Source: a virus
Strand: one strand, 5' to 3'
Virus record (IMG/VR): IMGVR_UViG_3300017989_000370
Coordinates: 1-27,653 of that record
Length of the DNA: 27,653 nucleotides
Shown piece by piece: positions 20,751 to 27,653 of this stretch; the stretch's first letter is position 1, and each line of letters starts with the position of its first letter. The notes under the pieces were generated by a model. It made no database searches, was not told the origin of the DNA, and was given only the letters and a program-made list of their open reading frames with translations. The translations under genes were made by a program, and so were the position numbers.

Positions 20751-22052
20751 ATGAAAAACATACTGAGAATGTTTGCTGGCCCAGGGGACGTGCTGCCGGC
20801 AAGTGAAGAAAGCGACGATGACGAGTACGGTTCCGGGTTCGATGGTAACCTGGACGGCGAAGAGGCCAAGCCAAAGGAAGAGCCAGCCCCCGCGCCGGCC
20901 CCTGCGGATCCTCCGCCAGAACCAAACGCAGACCCGGCCCCCGCGGCCGCAGCACCTGCAGCCCCCGCACCAGAGGGTGACGAGTCTGGTGCCCCAAAGG
21001 ATGACCCCGAAGCCGTAAAGGCGATCGAGGAAGCGACCGAGGCAGCCCAGGGTGCCAAGGAAGCCGCAGACGCCGCGCAGAGGCGCGTAGACAGCCTGGG
21101 GGATGACACCAGTGCTAAAGACAAGGCAGACGCCCAGCAGGCGCTTGAAGCGGCCACACAGGCCAGCCAGGAAGCCGATGCAGGCCTGAAAAAACTTACG
21201 GGTGAGTCAGGAGCCGACAAGCTGAAGGCTGCTGAAGAGTATGCGACCCAGCAGGCCGAAGCCGCCGAAGCTGCGGCCGTCGAAGCCGTCCTGCAGGAAG
21301 TCGAGAAGGTACACCCGTCCGCCAGGCAGACTGTGCAGACCCCCGCTTTCCTCAACTGGGTAGCAACCCAGGACCAGGAGACCCAGCGGAAGGTCTACGC
21401 CGGCAGTGCCCAGGAAGGCATCGAAGTACTGAATGCCTATGCCGAGTCGAACAAGCAGGAAGATAAGAAGCCGACGCCCTTAACGGATGAGGACCTGCTG
21501 GCGATCGAGATTGAGGGTGAAGACGGGAAGAAGACCACGCTGAAGAGCCTGATTGAGGGCGAGGATGATGACGGCTATGGCAACGAGATCCTGCAGCTGG
21601 TCAAAGCGGTCAGCCAGGCGATGGTGGCCAGCCAGGTCAGCGGGATTAACCAGGTAGATCCGCAGATGCTCAACCAGTACCAGGCCCAGCTGGCGTCCCA
21701 GGCTGAAGAGATTGCGGAACTGAAGTTTGATCGGCAGATTCGAGGCAAGCATGCCGACTACCATGCGATCGAAGCGTCCGACGCATACCGGAAAGAGTGG
21801 CTGCCAAAGCAGTCCGAGCGGATCCAGGAGATTGCGACCAGTTACGATGTTGACGGCGTAGCGATGGTCATAGACGCCTACAAAGCTCAGCAGGTCAAGA
21901 AAGGTGCCGCGGAAAGCCGTACAGAAACGCAGCGCACCCGGGACCTGCACAGCAGTACGCTACGGAAGCAAACAGGACAGAAGAAATCCCCAAGTGCGGA
22001 GAGCGATGACTATGACGGCGGATTTGAACAGCAAGCCCAACCCGCCGCGTAA
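20751..22052 (+). CDS. Scaffold protein (probable)
   Basis: 433 residues, after ACGGAGAATAGGG. Phage scaffolds are acidic, helical proteins made just before the capsid and needed to build the procapsid. Here residues 15-90 are acidic and Ala/Pro-rich, 90-190 are helical and Ala/Glu-rich, the middle has LTDEDLLAIEIEGEDGKKT, and the C-terminal 50 are basic (RTETQRTRDLHSSTLRKQTGQKK) with an acidic tip. It lies just before the Com-like gene and the capsid gene, as expected. The identity rests on composition and place, not on a motif. The final bases overlap the next gene by 47. Confidence 0.65.
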   Translation: MKNILRMFAGPGDVLPASEESDDDEYGSGFDGNLDGEEAKPKEEPAPAPAPADPPPEPNADPAPAAAAPAAPAPEGDESGAPKDDPEAVKAIEEATEAAQGAKEAADAAQRRVDSLGDDTSAKDKADAQQALEAATQASQEADAGLKKLTGESGADKLKAAEEYATQQAEAAEAAAVEAVLQEVEKVHPSARQTVQTPAFLNWVATQDQETQRKVYAGSAQEGIEVLNAYAESNKQEDKKPTPLTDEDLLAIEIEGEDGKKTTLKSLIEGEDDDGYGNEILQLVKAVSQAMVASQVSGINQVDPQMLNQYQAQLASQAEEIAELKFDRQIRGKHADYHAIEASDAYRKEWLPKQSERIQEIATSYDVDGVAMVIDAYKAQQVKKGAAESRTETQRTRDLHSSTLRKQTGQKKSPSAESDDYDGGFEQQAQPAA

Positions 22053-22242
22053 TATGGGCAGGGGTACGGAAGTGTCCCTGCTGCCAACGATTAAGGTAGA
22101 ACTGGAAAATGATTACAAGTGCCCATCTTGCGGCAAACTGCTATTCAAAGGCAGGCTTGCACCAGGATCCTCTCTCGAGGTCCTGTGTACGCGCCGGCCA
22201 CGCAAGCGGTGCAACCGGTATATCAAGTTCCAGTCTATGTAG
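22006..22242 (+). CDS. Com-like zinc ribbon protein
   Basis: 78 residues from ATG 22006, with GGAGAG just upstream; ATG 22012 and 22054 are in frame. The last 45 residues (ENDYKCPSCGKLLFKGRLAP, then EVLCTRRPRKRCNRYIKF) follow the phage Mu Com pattern: CxxCgKLLFK, a turn, a strand and a second Cys pair. In Com the second knuckle is CxxC; here it is C then seven residues then C, a longer basic loop. Mu Com turns on translation of the DNA-modifying gene mom. No mom-like gene is visible here, so the role is open. Confidence 0.6.
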   Translation: MTMTADLNSKPNPPRNMGRGTEVSLLPTIKVELENDYKCPSCGKLLFKGRLAPGSSLEVLCTRRPRKRCNRYIKFQSM

Positions 22243-22324
22243 GTAGAGAAAGCAGCCAGATGACCAGAAGGCTCCAGGAAGCCTCCGTGTGTTGGCACCA
22301 AACAGCAGAGGGAGGGAGAACAGC

Positions 22325-23374
22325 ATGAATGGAGTAGGACTCAGAATGGGGTCAGGTGCAAACCTGAACACGTACGGGGACATTTCCCCGAACACAGCTG
22401 GCGGGCTCGAAGCAACCATGCTTCGCGTAGCCGCACCGCGGGCAGTCACAGCGCGCTTCGCGCAGGTCGACGAAATGCCCATGAACAAGGGTAACACCAA
22501 GACGTACCGGCGCTACCACTCGCTGCCGCCGGCGACGGCACCTTTGGCTGATGGCGTGACGCCTGCTGGCCAGAGAATCACCTACGATGACCTGGAAGTG
22601 GTCCTGGAAGAGTACGGTGACTATGTACCCCTGACCAACCGCGTGAAGGACCTGCACACGGATCCCGTGCTGCAGACGATGTCCAAGCGCTGCGGTGACC
22701 AGATTGTGGATACCACGGAGCTGGTGAACATCGAAGTGCTCAAAGGTGGCACGAACGTAGTCTACGCCGCCGGCGTGGCTGGCCGTTCATCCATTGTGTC
22801 CGCCGTGACCCGGAGTGACTTCAGGCTGGCAGAGCGCGCCCTGCACAACCAGCGCGCAGACGTAATCAGTGAGATCATTAAGGCAACGCCGAAGATCGCC
22901 ACTGAGCCCGTCGCAGAGGCATTCTTTGCGATGACGCACACGGACATGAAGGCCGATATCGAGAACGTACAGGGGTTCACGCCCGTCGAGAAGTACGCCG
23001 ATTCGGACGGCAAGATCAAGTACGAGATCGGCAAAGTCGGTAGCGTGCGGATCCTGGCCACCAACAACTTCACGCCCTGGGCGGCCGCTGGCGGTAACAG
23101 CGCCACACTGCTTGCCAATGGAGCGGACCCCGCTTCGGCAACAGCGTGCGATGTTTACCCCATCATCATTGTTGGCAAGGACGCCTATGGAACGGTTCCG
23201 CTGCGCGGCAAGCGCAACGTGAAGCCGCGTGTGCTGCAGCCTGATACCCCGCGTGGTGGTGACCCCATCGGACAGCGCGGAAGTGTTGGCTGGAACAAGT
23301 ACCATGCGTGCCTGATTCTGAACCAGCTGTGGATGATCCGGATTGAAACCGGTTGTACCGCAGTGCCCGATTGA
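22325..23374 (+). CDS. Major capsid protein, N4-gp56 family
   Basis: 349 residues from ATG 22325, with GAGGGAGGGAG upstream. The capsid shell protein builds the icosahedral head. The sequence has the N4-gp56-type course: an N-terminal arm, DDLEVVLEEYGDYVPLTNRV then DLHTDPVLQTMSKRCGDQ, GGTNVVYAAGV, an E-loop-like MPMNKGNTKTYRRYHSLPPA, and a C-terminal part with YGTVPLRG and GQRGSVGW. The length fits the family. It follows scaffold and Com-like genes and precedes a probable head-decoration gene, the usual podovirus order. Confidence 0.85.
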   Translation: MNGVGLRMGSGANLNTYGDISPNTAGGLEATMLRVAAPRAVTARFAQVDEMPMNKGNTKTYRRYHSLPPATAPLADGVTPAGQRITYDDLEVVLEEYGDYVPLTNRVKDLHTDPVLQTMSKRCGDQIVDTTELVNIEVLKGGTNVVYAAGVAGRSSIVSAVTRSDFRLAERALHNQRADVISEIIKATPKIATEPVAEAFFAMTHTDMKADIENVQGFTPVEKYADSDGKIKYEIGKVGSVRILATNNFTPWAAAGGNSATLLANGADPASATACDVYPIIIVGKDAYGTVPLRGKRNVKPRVLQPDTPRGGDPIGQRGSVGWNKYHACLILNQLWMIRIETGCTAVPD

Positions 23375-23445
23375 TCGGACACTGAGCGCGTAAGCGCAAA
23401 GAGAGATTGAGCCAAAAACGAGAACTCAAATAGGAGTGAAGATCA

Positions 23446-24147
23446 ATGAGGAAAGTATCAGGAACATTTAACGGCACGGGCGCAGGTGTATATATCTGCT
23501 GTGGCTTCCTTCCCGACGCCGTTAGGATCTATGGCGCCGAGGATGCAGAAGCTGCCACCCTCGAGTGGAACCGCAACATGCGTGCCGCGGAAATGGTTGA
23601 AGGCCTTATCCGTCACGGCACAGGTCAGGCCCCGACACTGCTGACCGCCGGCACGGGCGTCCGTCCGTACATCGGCGGCGACCTGCTCACGTCAACCCTG
23701 CAGACCAGTGTGGTCTACGGTGAAGGCGTCTACCAGGTCCGCATCCAGCGGGACTACCGTTTCGCTGACCAGGATGCCGACAGCGTCGACATTAACGAGT
23801 GGACGCTGGACACAGCCGGCAGCCGCAGTGGCAAGTTCAATGCCGACGTTGCCAGCACCGCCGTCCATATCGGTGAGGGTAGCCCCATCCAGATTGGCGA
23901 TGACCAGAGCAAGGAATGGTTCATCATCGAGTCTGTAACTGCAGGACAGGGCAAGTCAGATGACGAAGTAGTGTTGAACTACGCCGCACCCAGCGGCACC
24001 GTGTATGCCATCCGTGGCATGTACGATTTCAACGCCCTGGCAGTTGGCCGCGTCACACCGGCTGGCTTCTACCTGGCGACCACCACGGATATCAACGTGG
24101 ATGGCGAGATGCAGTGCTTCGAGGCCGAGCAGTGGGATAACGACTAA
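23446..24147 (+). CDS. Probable virion (head) protein
   Basis: 233 residues, ATG 23446 after AGGAGTG. The start (MRKVSGTFNGTGAGVYICCG, FLPDAVRIYGAEDAE, then TLEWNRNMR) resembles structural proteins often found right after the capsid gene. A long beta region follows. It is the last gene before a terminator hairpin. Decoration or minor head protein is the best guess, by place and pattern. Confidence 0.5.
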   Translation: MRKVSGTFNGTGAGVYICCGFLPDAVRIYGAEDAEAATLEWNRNMRAAEMVEGLIRHGTGQAPTLLTAGTGVRPYIGGDLLTSTLQTSVVYGEGVYQVRIQRDYRFADQDADSVDINEWTLDTAGSRSGKFNADVASTAVHIGEGSPIQIGDDQSKEWFIIESVTAGQGKSDDEVVLNYAAPSGTVYAIRGMYDFNALAVGRVTPAGFYLATTTDINVDGEMQCFEAEQWDND

Positions 24148-24159
24148 GAAGACAACCGG

Positions 24160-24191
24160 GGGAGTGCGGCAGGAGAAGCCGCACTCCCTTT
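24160..24191 (+). terminator. Strong hairpin terminator after the head genes
   Basis: GGGAGTGCGGC (24160-24170) and GCCGCACTCCC (24178-24188) pair perfectly over 11 bases, with loop AGGAGAA and a short TTT tail. The T-run is short, so it may end transcription only partly. It separates the capsid genes from the tail genes. Confidence 0.65.
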
Positions 24192-24225
24192 CCACCAGTA
24201 GCAACACGAAAGAAAAGAGGGAACA

Positions 24226-24843
24226 ATGCCTGACATTAGGGAAAGTCGAGAGCTGATACTGACGAATGCGAACGAGCCGTTCAAGACCCCGGCCAGCGCC
24301 AACCTTGTTAAGACCAATGCGGTCAAACGTGGTGCGATGGATCCGCGGGACTATGAAATCATGCCGTACACCCTGGGGGATAAGGAAGGCTACGCACTGG
24401 TCCGCAAGGGCAGCCAGGTAGCCGCCAAACTCCAGTCTGAAGGGGCTGAACCAGTCGAAACCGCAACAGACCCGACGCGCCAAGTACTGACGGATGACAA
24501 GCGCAAATCAGAAGAGGGTCTAACGCCGGCCGGGCTTCCGGTCAACGGCTATTCAGTTGTGGTGTTCCATGAGAAGCCGCACCAGGACCTGCAGAACGAT
24601 GTCATTCTTGGCCACAACACTGAAGTGATCCAGTGTCAGCGTGGCGTGGAAGTCATCATTCCGAACAAGTACTTGGGTGTGGCGGATGACGGGATATTCC
24701 GGAAGTTTAAGGTTATCCCTGGTGAAGATCGCAAGGTATCAAGCGTGATTCAGCACTACCCGTACACGCGGATCCGTGAAGCGACGAAGGAAGAGTATGA
24801 CGAGTTTGTATCAGTCATGCGCGACCTGCGCCGCACGGCCTAG
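24226..24843 (+). CDS. Hypothetical protein between head and adaptor genes
   Basis: 205 residues from ATG 24226, with AAGAGGGAACA upstream. It begins with a Thr/Asn-rich linker, then a soluble alpha/beta part (MPYTLGDKEGYALVRKGSQV, NGYSVVVFHEKPHQDLQN, VIIPNKYLGVADDGIF). No family is recognised. Position between capsid and adaptor suggests a virion or assembly part. Confidence 0.55.
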   Translation: MPDIRESRELILTNANEPFKTPASANLVKTNAVKRGAMDPRDYEIMPYTLGDKEGYALVRKGSQVAAKLQSEGAEPVETATDPTRQVLTDDKRKSEEGLTPAGLPVNGYSVVVFHEKPHQDLQNDVILGHNTEVIQCQRGVEVIIPNKYLGVADDGIFRKFKVIPGEDRKVSSVIQHYPYTRIREATKEEYDEFVSVMRDLRRTA

Positions 24844-24889
24844 CGTTTACGGTATGTCTGTGGGCTGGTGGAGGTGGAGGGCATGAGAA

Positions 24890-25813
24890 GTGTCGAAACT
24901 CACAAGCTATGCAAGCCTGAAAAAGCACTGGATCCCGTTATTGCCTGGGTGCGATGACGGGATTGTGCTTAATACGCTCAAGCGTGTAGGGCGCAAGTTC
25001 TGCGAAGACACCGAAGCCTGGAAAGAAGAATTCCACGAACCGCTGGTAAACTACCAGCAGGACTACCAGATCAACTACGGCTACAGTGCGGAAATCCAGC
25101 GCATTGACAGCCTGCGCGTAAACGCCGTCAAGTACCATAGCAGCTACTACGGGCTCTATGAGGGCGACACCATCCGGTTTAAGGCCTCACAGATACCGAA
25201 CCAGCTGGATGACATGCTGCTGACCTGTGACACGGCCGGCACTACCACGATCGCAGACTGGAACGCCATCACAGACGGATCCTTTACCGTCGGAATCGAC
25301 ACCGGGACCTACTCAGTAGAGGAACTGGATTTCAGCAACGCCGTAGACATGGATGGTGTGGCGCAGGTCATGATGACCGGCTTGCGCCAGGAGCGCGAGG
25401 CCAACCAGGGCTTTATCCGCTATGACTCCGTGGGCACCCGATTCATGCTGTACGTGGATTCCGGAACCATCACCGTCCTGACCGCCGGTGCGTCCGGCAC
25501 CGATATATCCGGATCCGGATACATGAACGGCCTGACCGGCGCCGGTGAAGTGTCCGGGCATATGATGGTCGATATCGCCTTCCTGCCAGACTCCGATGCC
25601 GATGACCTGGCGGACTACGTCATGGACCGCTGGGGCCTGACCATCCTGGGCGGCGCGGTCGCAGAGCTGGCAGCACAGCCCAAGAAGCCCTGGACGGATC
25701 CCAGCGTGGCAGCAGACCAGAAGCGCGTCTACAAACGCGGCTGGGTGCGGGCGAAAGCTGAGAACGATTTACAGAACAAGCAGGCGCTGAGCGCCTTCAT
25801 GTGGGACGGGTGA
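24890..25813 (+). CDS. Head-tail adaptor with an inserted beta domain
   Basis: 307 residues from GTG 24890, after GTGGAGG. The first 100 residues (ASLKKHWIPLLPGCDDGIVL, then KFCEDTEAWKEEFHEPL and a beta strand set) and the last 85 (IAFLPDSDADDLADYVMDRW, GGAVAELAAQPKKPW, WVRAKAENDLQNKQALS) fit the phage adaptor family that closes the portal ring. Between them, about 106-222, lies a beta-rich insert (AITDGSFTVGIDTGTYSVEE, then LDFSNAVDMDGVAQVM, GTRFMLYVDSG) like domains found in phage sheath-type proteins (DUF3383-like). The insert is unusual. It ends one base before the next ATG. Confidence 0.65.
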   Translation: MSKLTSYASLKKHWIPLLPGCDDGIVLNTLKRVGRKFCEDTEAWKEEFHEPLVNYQQDYQINYGYSAEIQRIDSLRVNAVKYHSSYYGLYEGDTIRFKASQIPNQLDDMLLTCDTAGTTTIADWNAITDGSFTVGIDTGTYSVEELDFSNAVDMDGVAQVMMTGLRQEREANQGFIRYDSVGTRFMLYVDSGTITVLTAGASGTDISGSGYMNGLTGAGEVSGHMMVDIAFLPDSDADDLADYVMDRWGLTILGGAVAELAAQPKKPWTDPSVAADQKRVYKRGWVRAKAENDLQNKQALSAFMWDG

Positions 25814-25814
25814 T

Positions 25815-26849
25815 ATGAACCGAGCTCCAAAACTCTTTGCCGTGACTTTTGTGATATGCTGCCTAATGCCCGTGCTGGTAACTGCGACAACCCTCTATGA
25901 GTCAAGGCCCCGGGAAACCAATGTGGTCTATTACGACATGGGCGCGGAATCGCAGTATGACCTGGCACCGGCAGCGGGCAGCACACCCGAATACTGGTTT
26001 TACCTGTGGCTGGATGAAAACACCCAGTTCAATCCGACGAGCTACACAGCCAGGCTGCATTTCTCCGATGAAGAAGACGTGGACAATGTCAGCGGCACAG
26101 ACTTTGTCACCGGGACGTGCTACAGCAACTATGTGGTGTTCAGCTTCTCCACGAATGACCTGCAGACATCCTGGGAAGAGGGCTACAGCGCCATCACACT
26201 GACATCCGGGACTGAAGTGCATACGTTCTGCCGCGGGGTCCTGACCAGCCTGGTGGCGCCAGAGATAGGCGGCACGAACGTGTTTGCAGGTACCACCGCG
26301 ATCAACTGGGCGGAGTACGGTCCCCATACGTCCGTGCTGACATCTTTTGTGTTATTGGCGGGTAGTAACATGACTACCCGGGCTGTTGGCACGAACGGGC
26401 AGTACTACCTGGACGTGACGCTGCCGGCAACCAACAGAATAGCCGAAGCATCGAAGACCATCAGCGATACGCTGCCAATCGGGGTGACGCCAACCAACAT
26501 CCCGGCCTGGCATTCTGTGAGATCAGATAGCGGTTATGCAGTGAGCGCCACCAATATGGTTGTCACGAACGCCGGTAGCTACACGCTTACGTTCACCGGG
26601 GCCATTGGGTTGCCTGCTGCAGCAACGTACTTTGCCGAGTTTTTCACCAATGGCGTACAGGCAGTGGACGCAGGGGGAAACGATATCGAGGCAGTAGCGC
26701 TCAATGTTATCGGTGGATTTACCAAGAGACTGCACACCACGAGAACCATAACTTTAGGAGCCAACACCGACTGCGAGTGGCGCATGCGGTGTGCTACGGC
26801 CGGAACGGTAACATTTTACGATGCTGTGTGGAGAATAGAAAGCAACTAA
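25815..26849 (+). CDS. Tail or baseplate-like protein with a signal peptide
   Basis: 344 residues from ATG 25815. Leader: MNRAPK, a hydrophobic core LFAVTFVICCLMPVLV, and a cut near TAT (about residue 25). The mature start (YYDMGAESQYDLAPA, then YWFYLWLDEN, YTARLHF and NDLQTSWEEGYSAITL) resembles the N-terminal domain of phage baseplate upper proteins, followed by beta repeats with Thr/Asn-rich links. Cys pairs outside the leader could form disulfides. It lies after the adaptor, where tail genes begin. The identity is by pattern only. Confidence 0.5.
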   Translation: MNRAPKLFAVTFVICCLMPVLVTATTLYESRPRETNVVYYDMGAESQYDLAPAAGSTPEYWFYLWLDENTQFNPTSYTARLHFSDEEDVDNVSGTDFVTGTCYSNYVVFSFSTNDLQTSWEEGYSAITLTSGTEVHTFCRGVLTSLVAPEIGGTNVFAGTTAINWAEYGPHTSVLTSFVLLAGSNMTTRAVGTNGQYYLDVTLPATNRIAEASKTISDTLPIGVTPTNIPAWHSVRSDSGYAVSATNMVVTNAGSYTLTFTGAIGLPAAATYFAEFFTNGVQAVDAGGNDIEAVALNVIGGFTKRLHTTRTITLGANTDCEWRMRCATAGTVTFYDAVWRIESN

Positions 26850-26860
26850 GGAGCATACCT

Positions 26861-27259
26861 ATGAAGACCATCCTGAACGTCATTAACGCATCCCTGGCCA
26901 TCGCCCTTGTCGCCATGATCATGCTGATTGCCGCGGTCCCGGCCCGTGCCGACACGGCCCTTGTCCTCACGGCGTCCTGGGCGGCCGACCAGCACTTTGT
27001 GACGAACACCACGTCCGCCAAGTGGATCTACGCCATCACGCTGAACGGGGCCTTCACGGGTACCAACCAGTGCGAGATAGCCGTGAACAACGGCTTTGGC
27101 TACTACATCCTGGAAAGCGAAAGCACCACCACCAACACCCTTCAGCACCGGGGATGCCCGTCGCTGAAGTGGGAAGCTGGCGGCATCATCCGGTTCACCG
27201 TGACCAGGGCCGGGTCCACCACGAACTTTCACGAAATCATACTGGATAACGCAAAATAA
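26861..27259 (+). CDS. Small beta protein with a signal peptide
   Basis: 132 residues from ATG 26861 after AAGGAGCAT. The leader has a short basic start, a core LAIALVAMIMLIAAV and a classic P-A-R-A cut near residue 30. The mature part is a beta-rich domain (WIYAITLNGAFTGTNQCEI, YYILESESTTTNTL, GGIIRFTVTRAGSTTNFHEI) with two Cys, in style like the end of the previous protein. It probably belongs to the same tail-fibre or surface set. Function unknown. Confidence 0.5.
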   Translation: MKTILNVINASLAIALVAMIMLIAAVPARADTALVLTASWAADQHFVTNTTSAKWIYAITLNGAFTGTNQCEIAVNNGFGYYILESESTTTNTLQHRGCPSLKWEAGGIIRFTVTRAGSTTNFHEIILDNAK

Positions 27260-27270
27260 GCGGGGGCATC

Positions 27271-27653
27271 ATGAAGAGATTATTTGCGGCAGGTATTGCC
27301 GTTCTTATGACGGCAGGCGTGTGCTTTGGGCAGTGGGGCTACTCCGACGGGAAGCCTATTCTGAGCGGGGATTTCTCCGGAACCTGGCAGGGGTACAGCC
27401 CTACGGACTTCTTCAGGATCAACTTCAACAACACCGCAGCGGCGGGTACATTGAACACGTTTGCCGATGTTGCGGTGACAGGGACGGCTGACCTCCAAGG
27501 CGGCATCATAACCAACAGCGCGGGTTCAGTCATCACCTCAGCGGTGCCGTTGGTTGCAAGCAGCGGGCTGACTCTAGGAGATAACATTAACATGGGCGGC
27601 AACTCTATCACCAACATAGGAACCAACTCACTTGTGTTCAGCAATGGTGACAA
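27271..27653 (+). CDS. Tail-fibre-like protein with a signal peptide (partial, runs off the end)
   Basis: The first 127 residues are visible from ATG 27271 (with CGGGGGC upstream). The leader MKRLFAAGIAVLMTAGVCFG is a Sec signal with a likely cut near CFG-QW (about residue 20). Then come Gly/Ser/Thr/Asn-rich beta repeats, with a MGGNSITNIGTNSL segment typical of phage fibres and spikes ('GGN-x-ITN-x-G'). The end of the gene is beyond the window. Confidence 0.6.
   Translation, partial: MKRLFAAGIAVLMTAGVCFGQWGYSDGKPILSGDFSGTWQGYSPTDFFRINFNNTAAAGTLNTFADVAVTGTADLQGGIITNSAGSVITSAVPLVASSGLTLGDNINMGGNSITNIGTNSLVFSNGD

Noticed and set aside
19877-21355. Long open frame on the - strand (492 codons)
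   Set aside because: It is antisense to the LamG-like, Pro-rich and scaffold genes and arises from their Ala/Pro-rich, GC-rich codons. Its product is Ser/Ala-rich low complexity without a ribosome site.
1-27653. Excess of CTGCAG sites (about 30 by eye)
   Set aside because: Unlike GGATCC, this is readily explained by frequent CTG-CAG (Leu-Gln) codon pairs and similar contexts in GC-rich genes.
1-27653. CRISPR array, insertion sequence, integrase or rRNA
   Set aside because: No regular spacer-repeat array, transposase, integrase or rRNA-like stretch was seen in the window.

Overview
This window looks like a 27.7 kb piece of a tailed double-stranded DNA phage genome, probably podovirus-like. 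All 51 coding calls lie on the + strand, packed with short gaps or ATGA/GTGA-type stop-start overlaps. Recognisable hallmark genes are a small and a large terminase subunit, a P22/N4-like portal, a scaffold, an N4-gp56-type major capsid protein and a head-tail adaptor. The DNA is GC-rich with good Shine-Dalgarno sites. Numerous Sec-type signal peptides and two Tat-type leaders point to a diderm bacterial host. The sequence alone does not name the host. The window is cut at both ends: the first gene lacks its start and the last (a fibre-like protein) lacks its end.

Layout. 1-1676: end of an early region, with a replisome-organiser-like gene whose middle carries iteron-like decamers and one arm of a perfect 30 bp inverted repeat with G-quadruplex potential. 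1673-5375: two conserved phage hypothetical genes, then two copies of a papain-like/C39-like gene that bracket five small genes (three Cys-rich), then a membrane-anchored protein. 5436-8476: packaging genes. 8492-15497: a 7 kb accessory block of about 19 small genes (zinc knuckles, an Sm-like protein, two Tat-leader proteins, a DUF5662-like protein, membrane proteins), ending in a tRNA-Trp. 15597-18754: a hypothetical gene, a terminator, a capsid-staple-like gene and the portal. 18755-18929: a promoter-like site and a structured leader with a second terminator. 18930-24147: a signal-peptide protein, the scaffold, a Com-like zinc ribbon, the capsid and a probable head protein. 24160-27653: a terminator, the adaptor, and three tail or fibre candidates that all begin with signal peptides.

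How it works together. The terminase pair cuts and pumps DNA through the portal into a procapsid built by scaffold and capsid, and the adaptor closes the vertex. Two terminators bracket the staple-portal unit, and a third follows the capsid unit, so the late genes look split into separately controlled segments. The most unusual points are exported or membrane-targeted virion and accessory proteins, a strong excess of the palindrome GGATCC (about 49 by eye), a duplicated gene held at about 97% protein identity although about 12% of its bases differ, and several structured DNA/RNA elements between genes.
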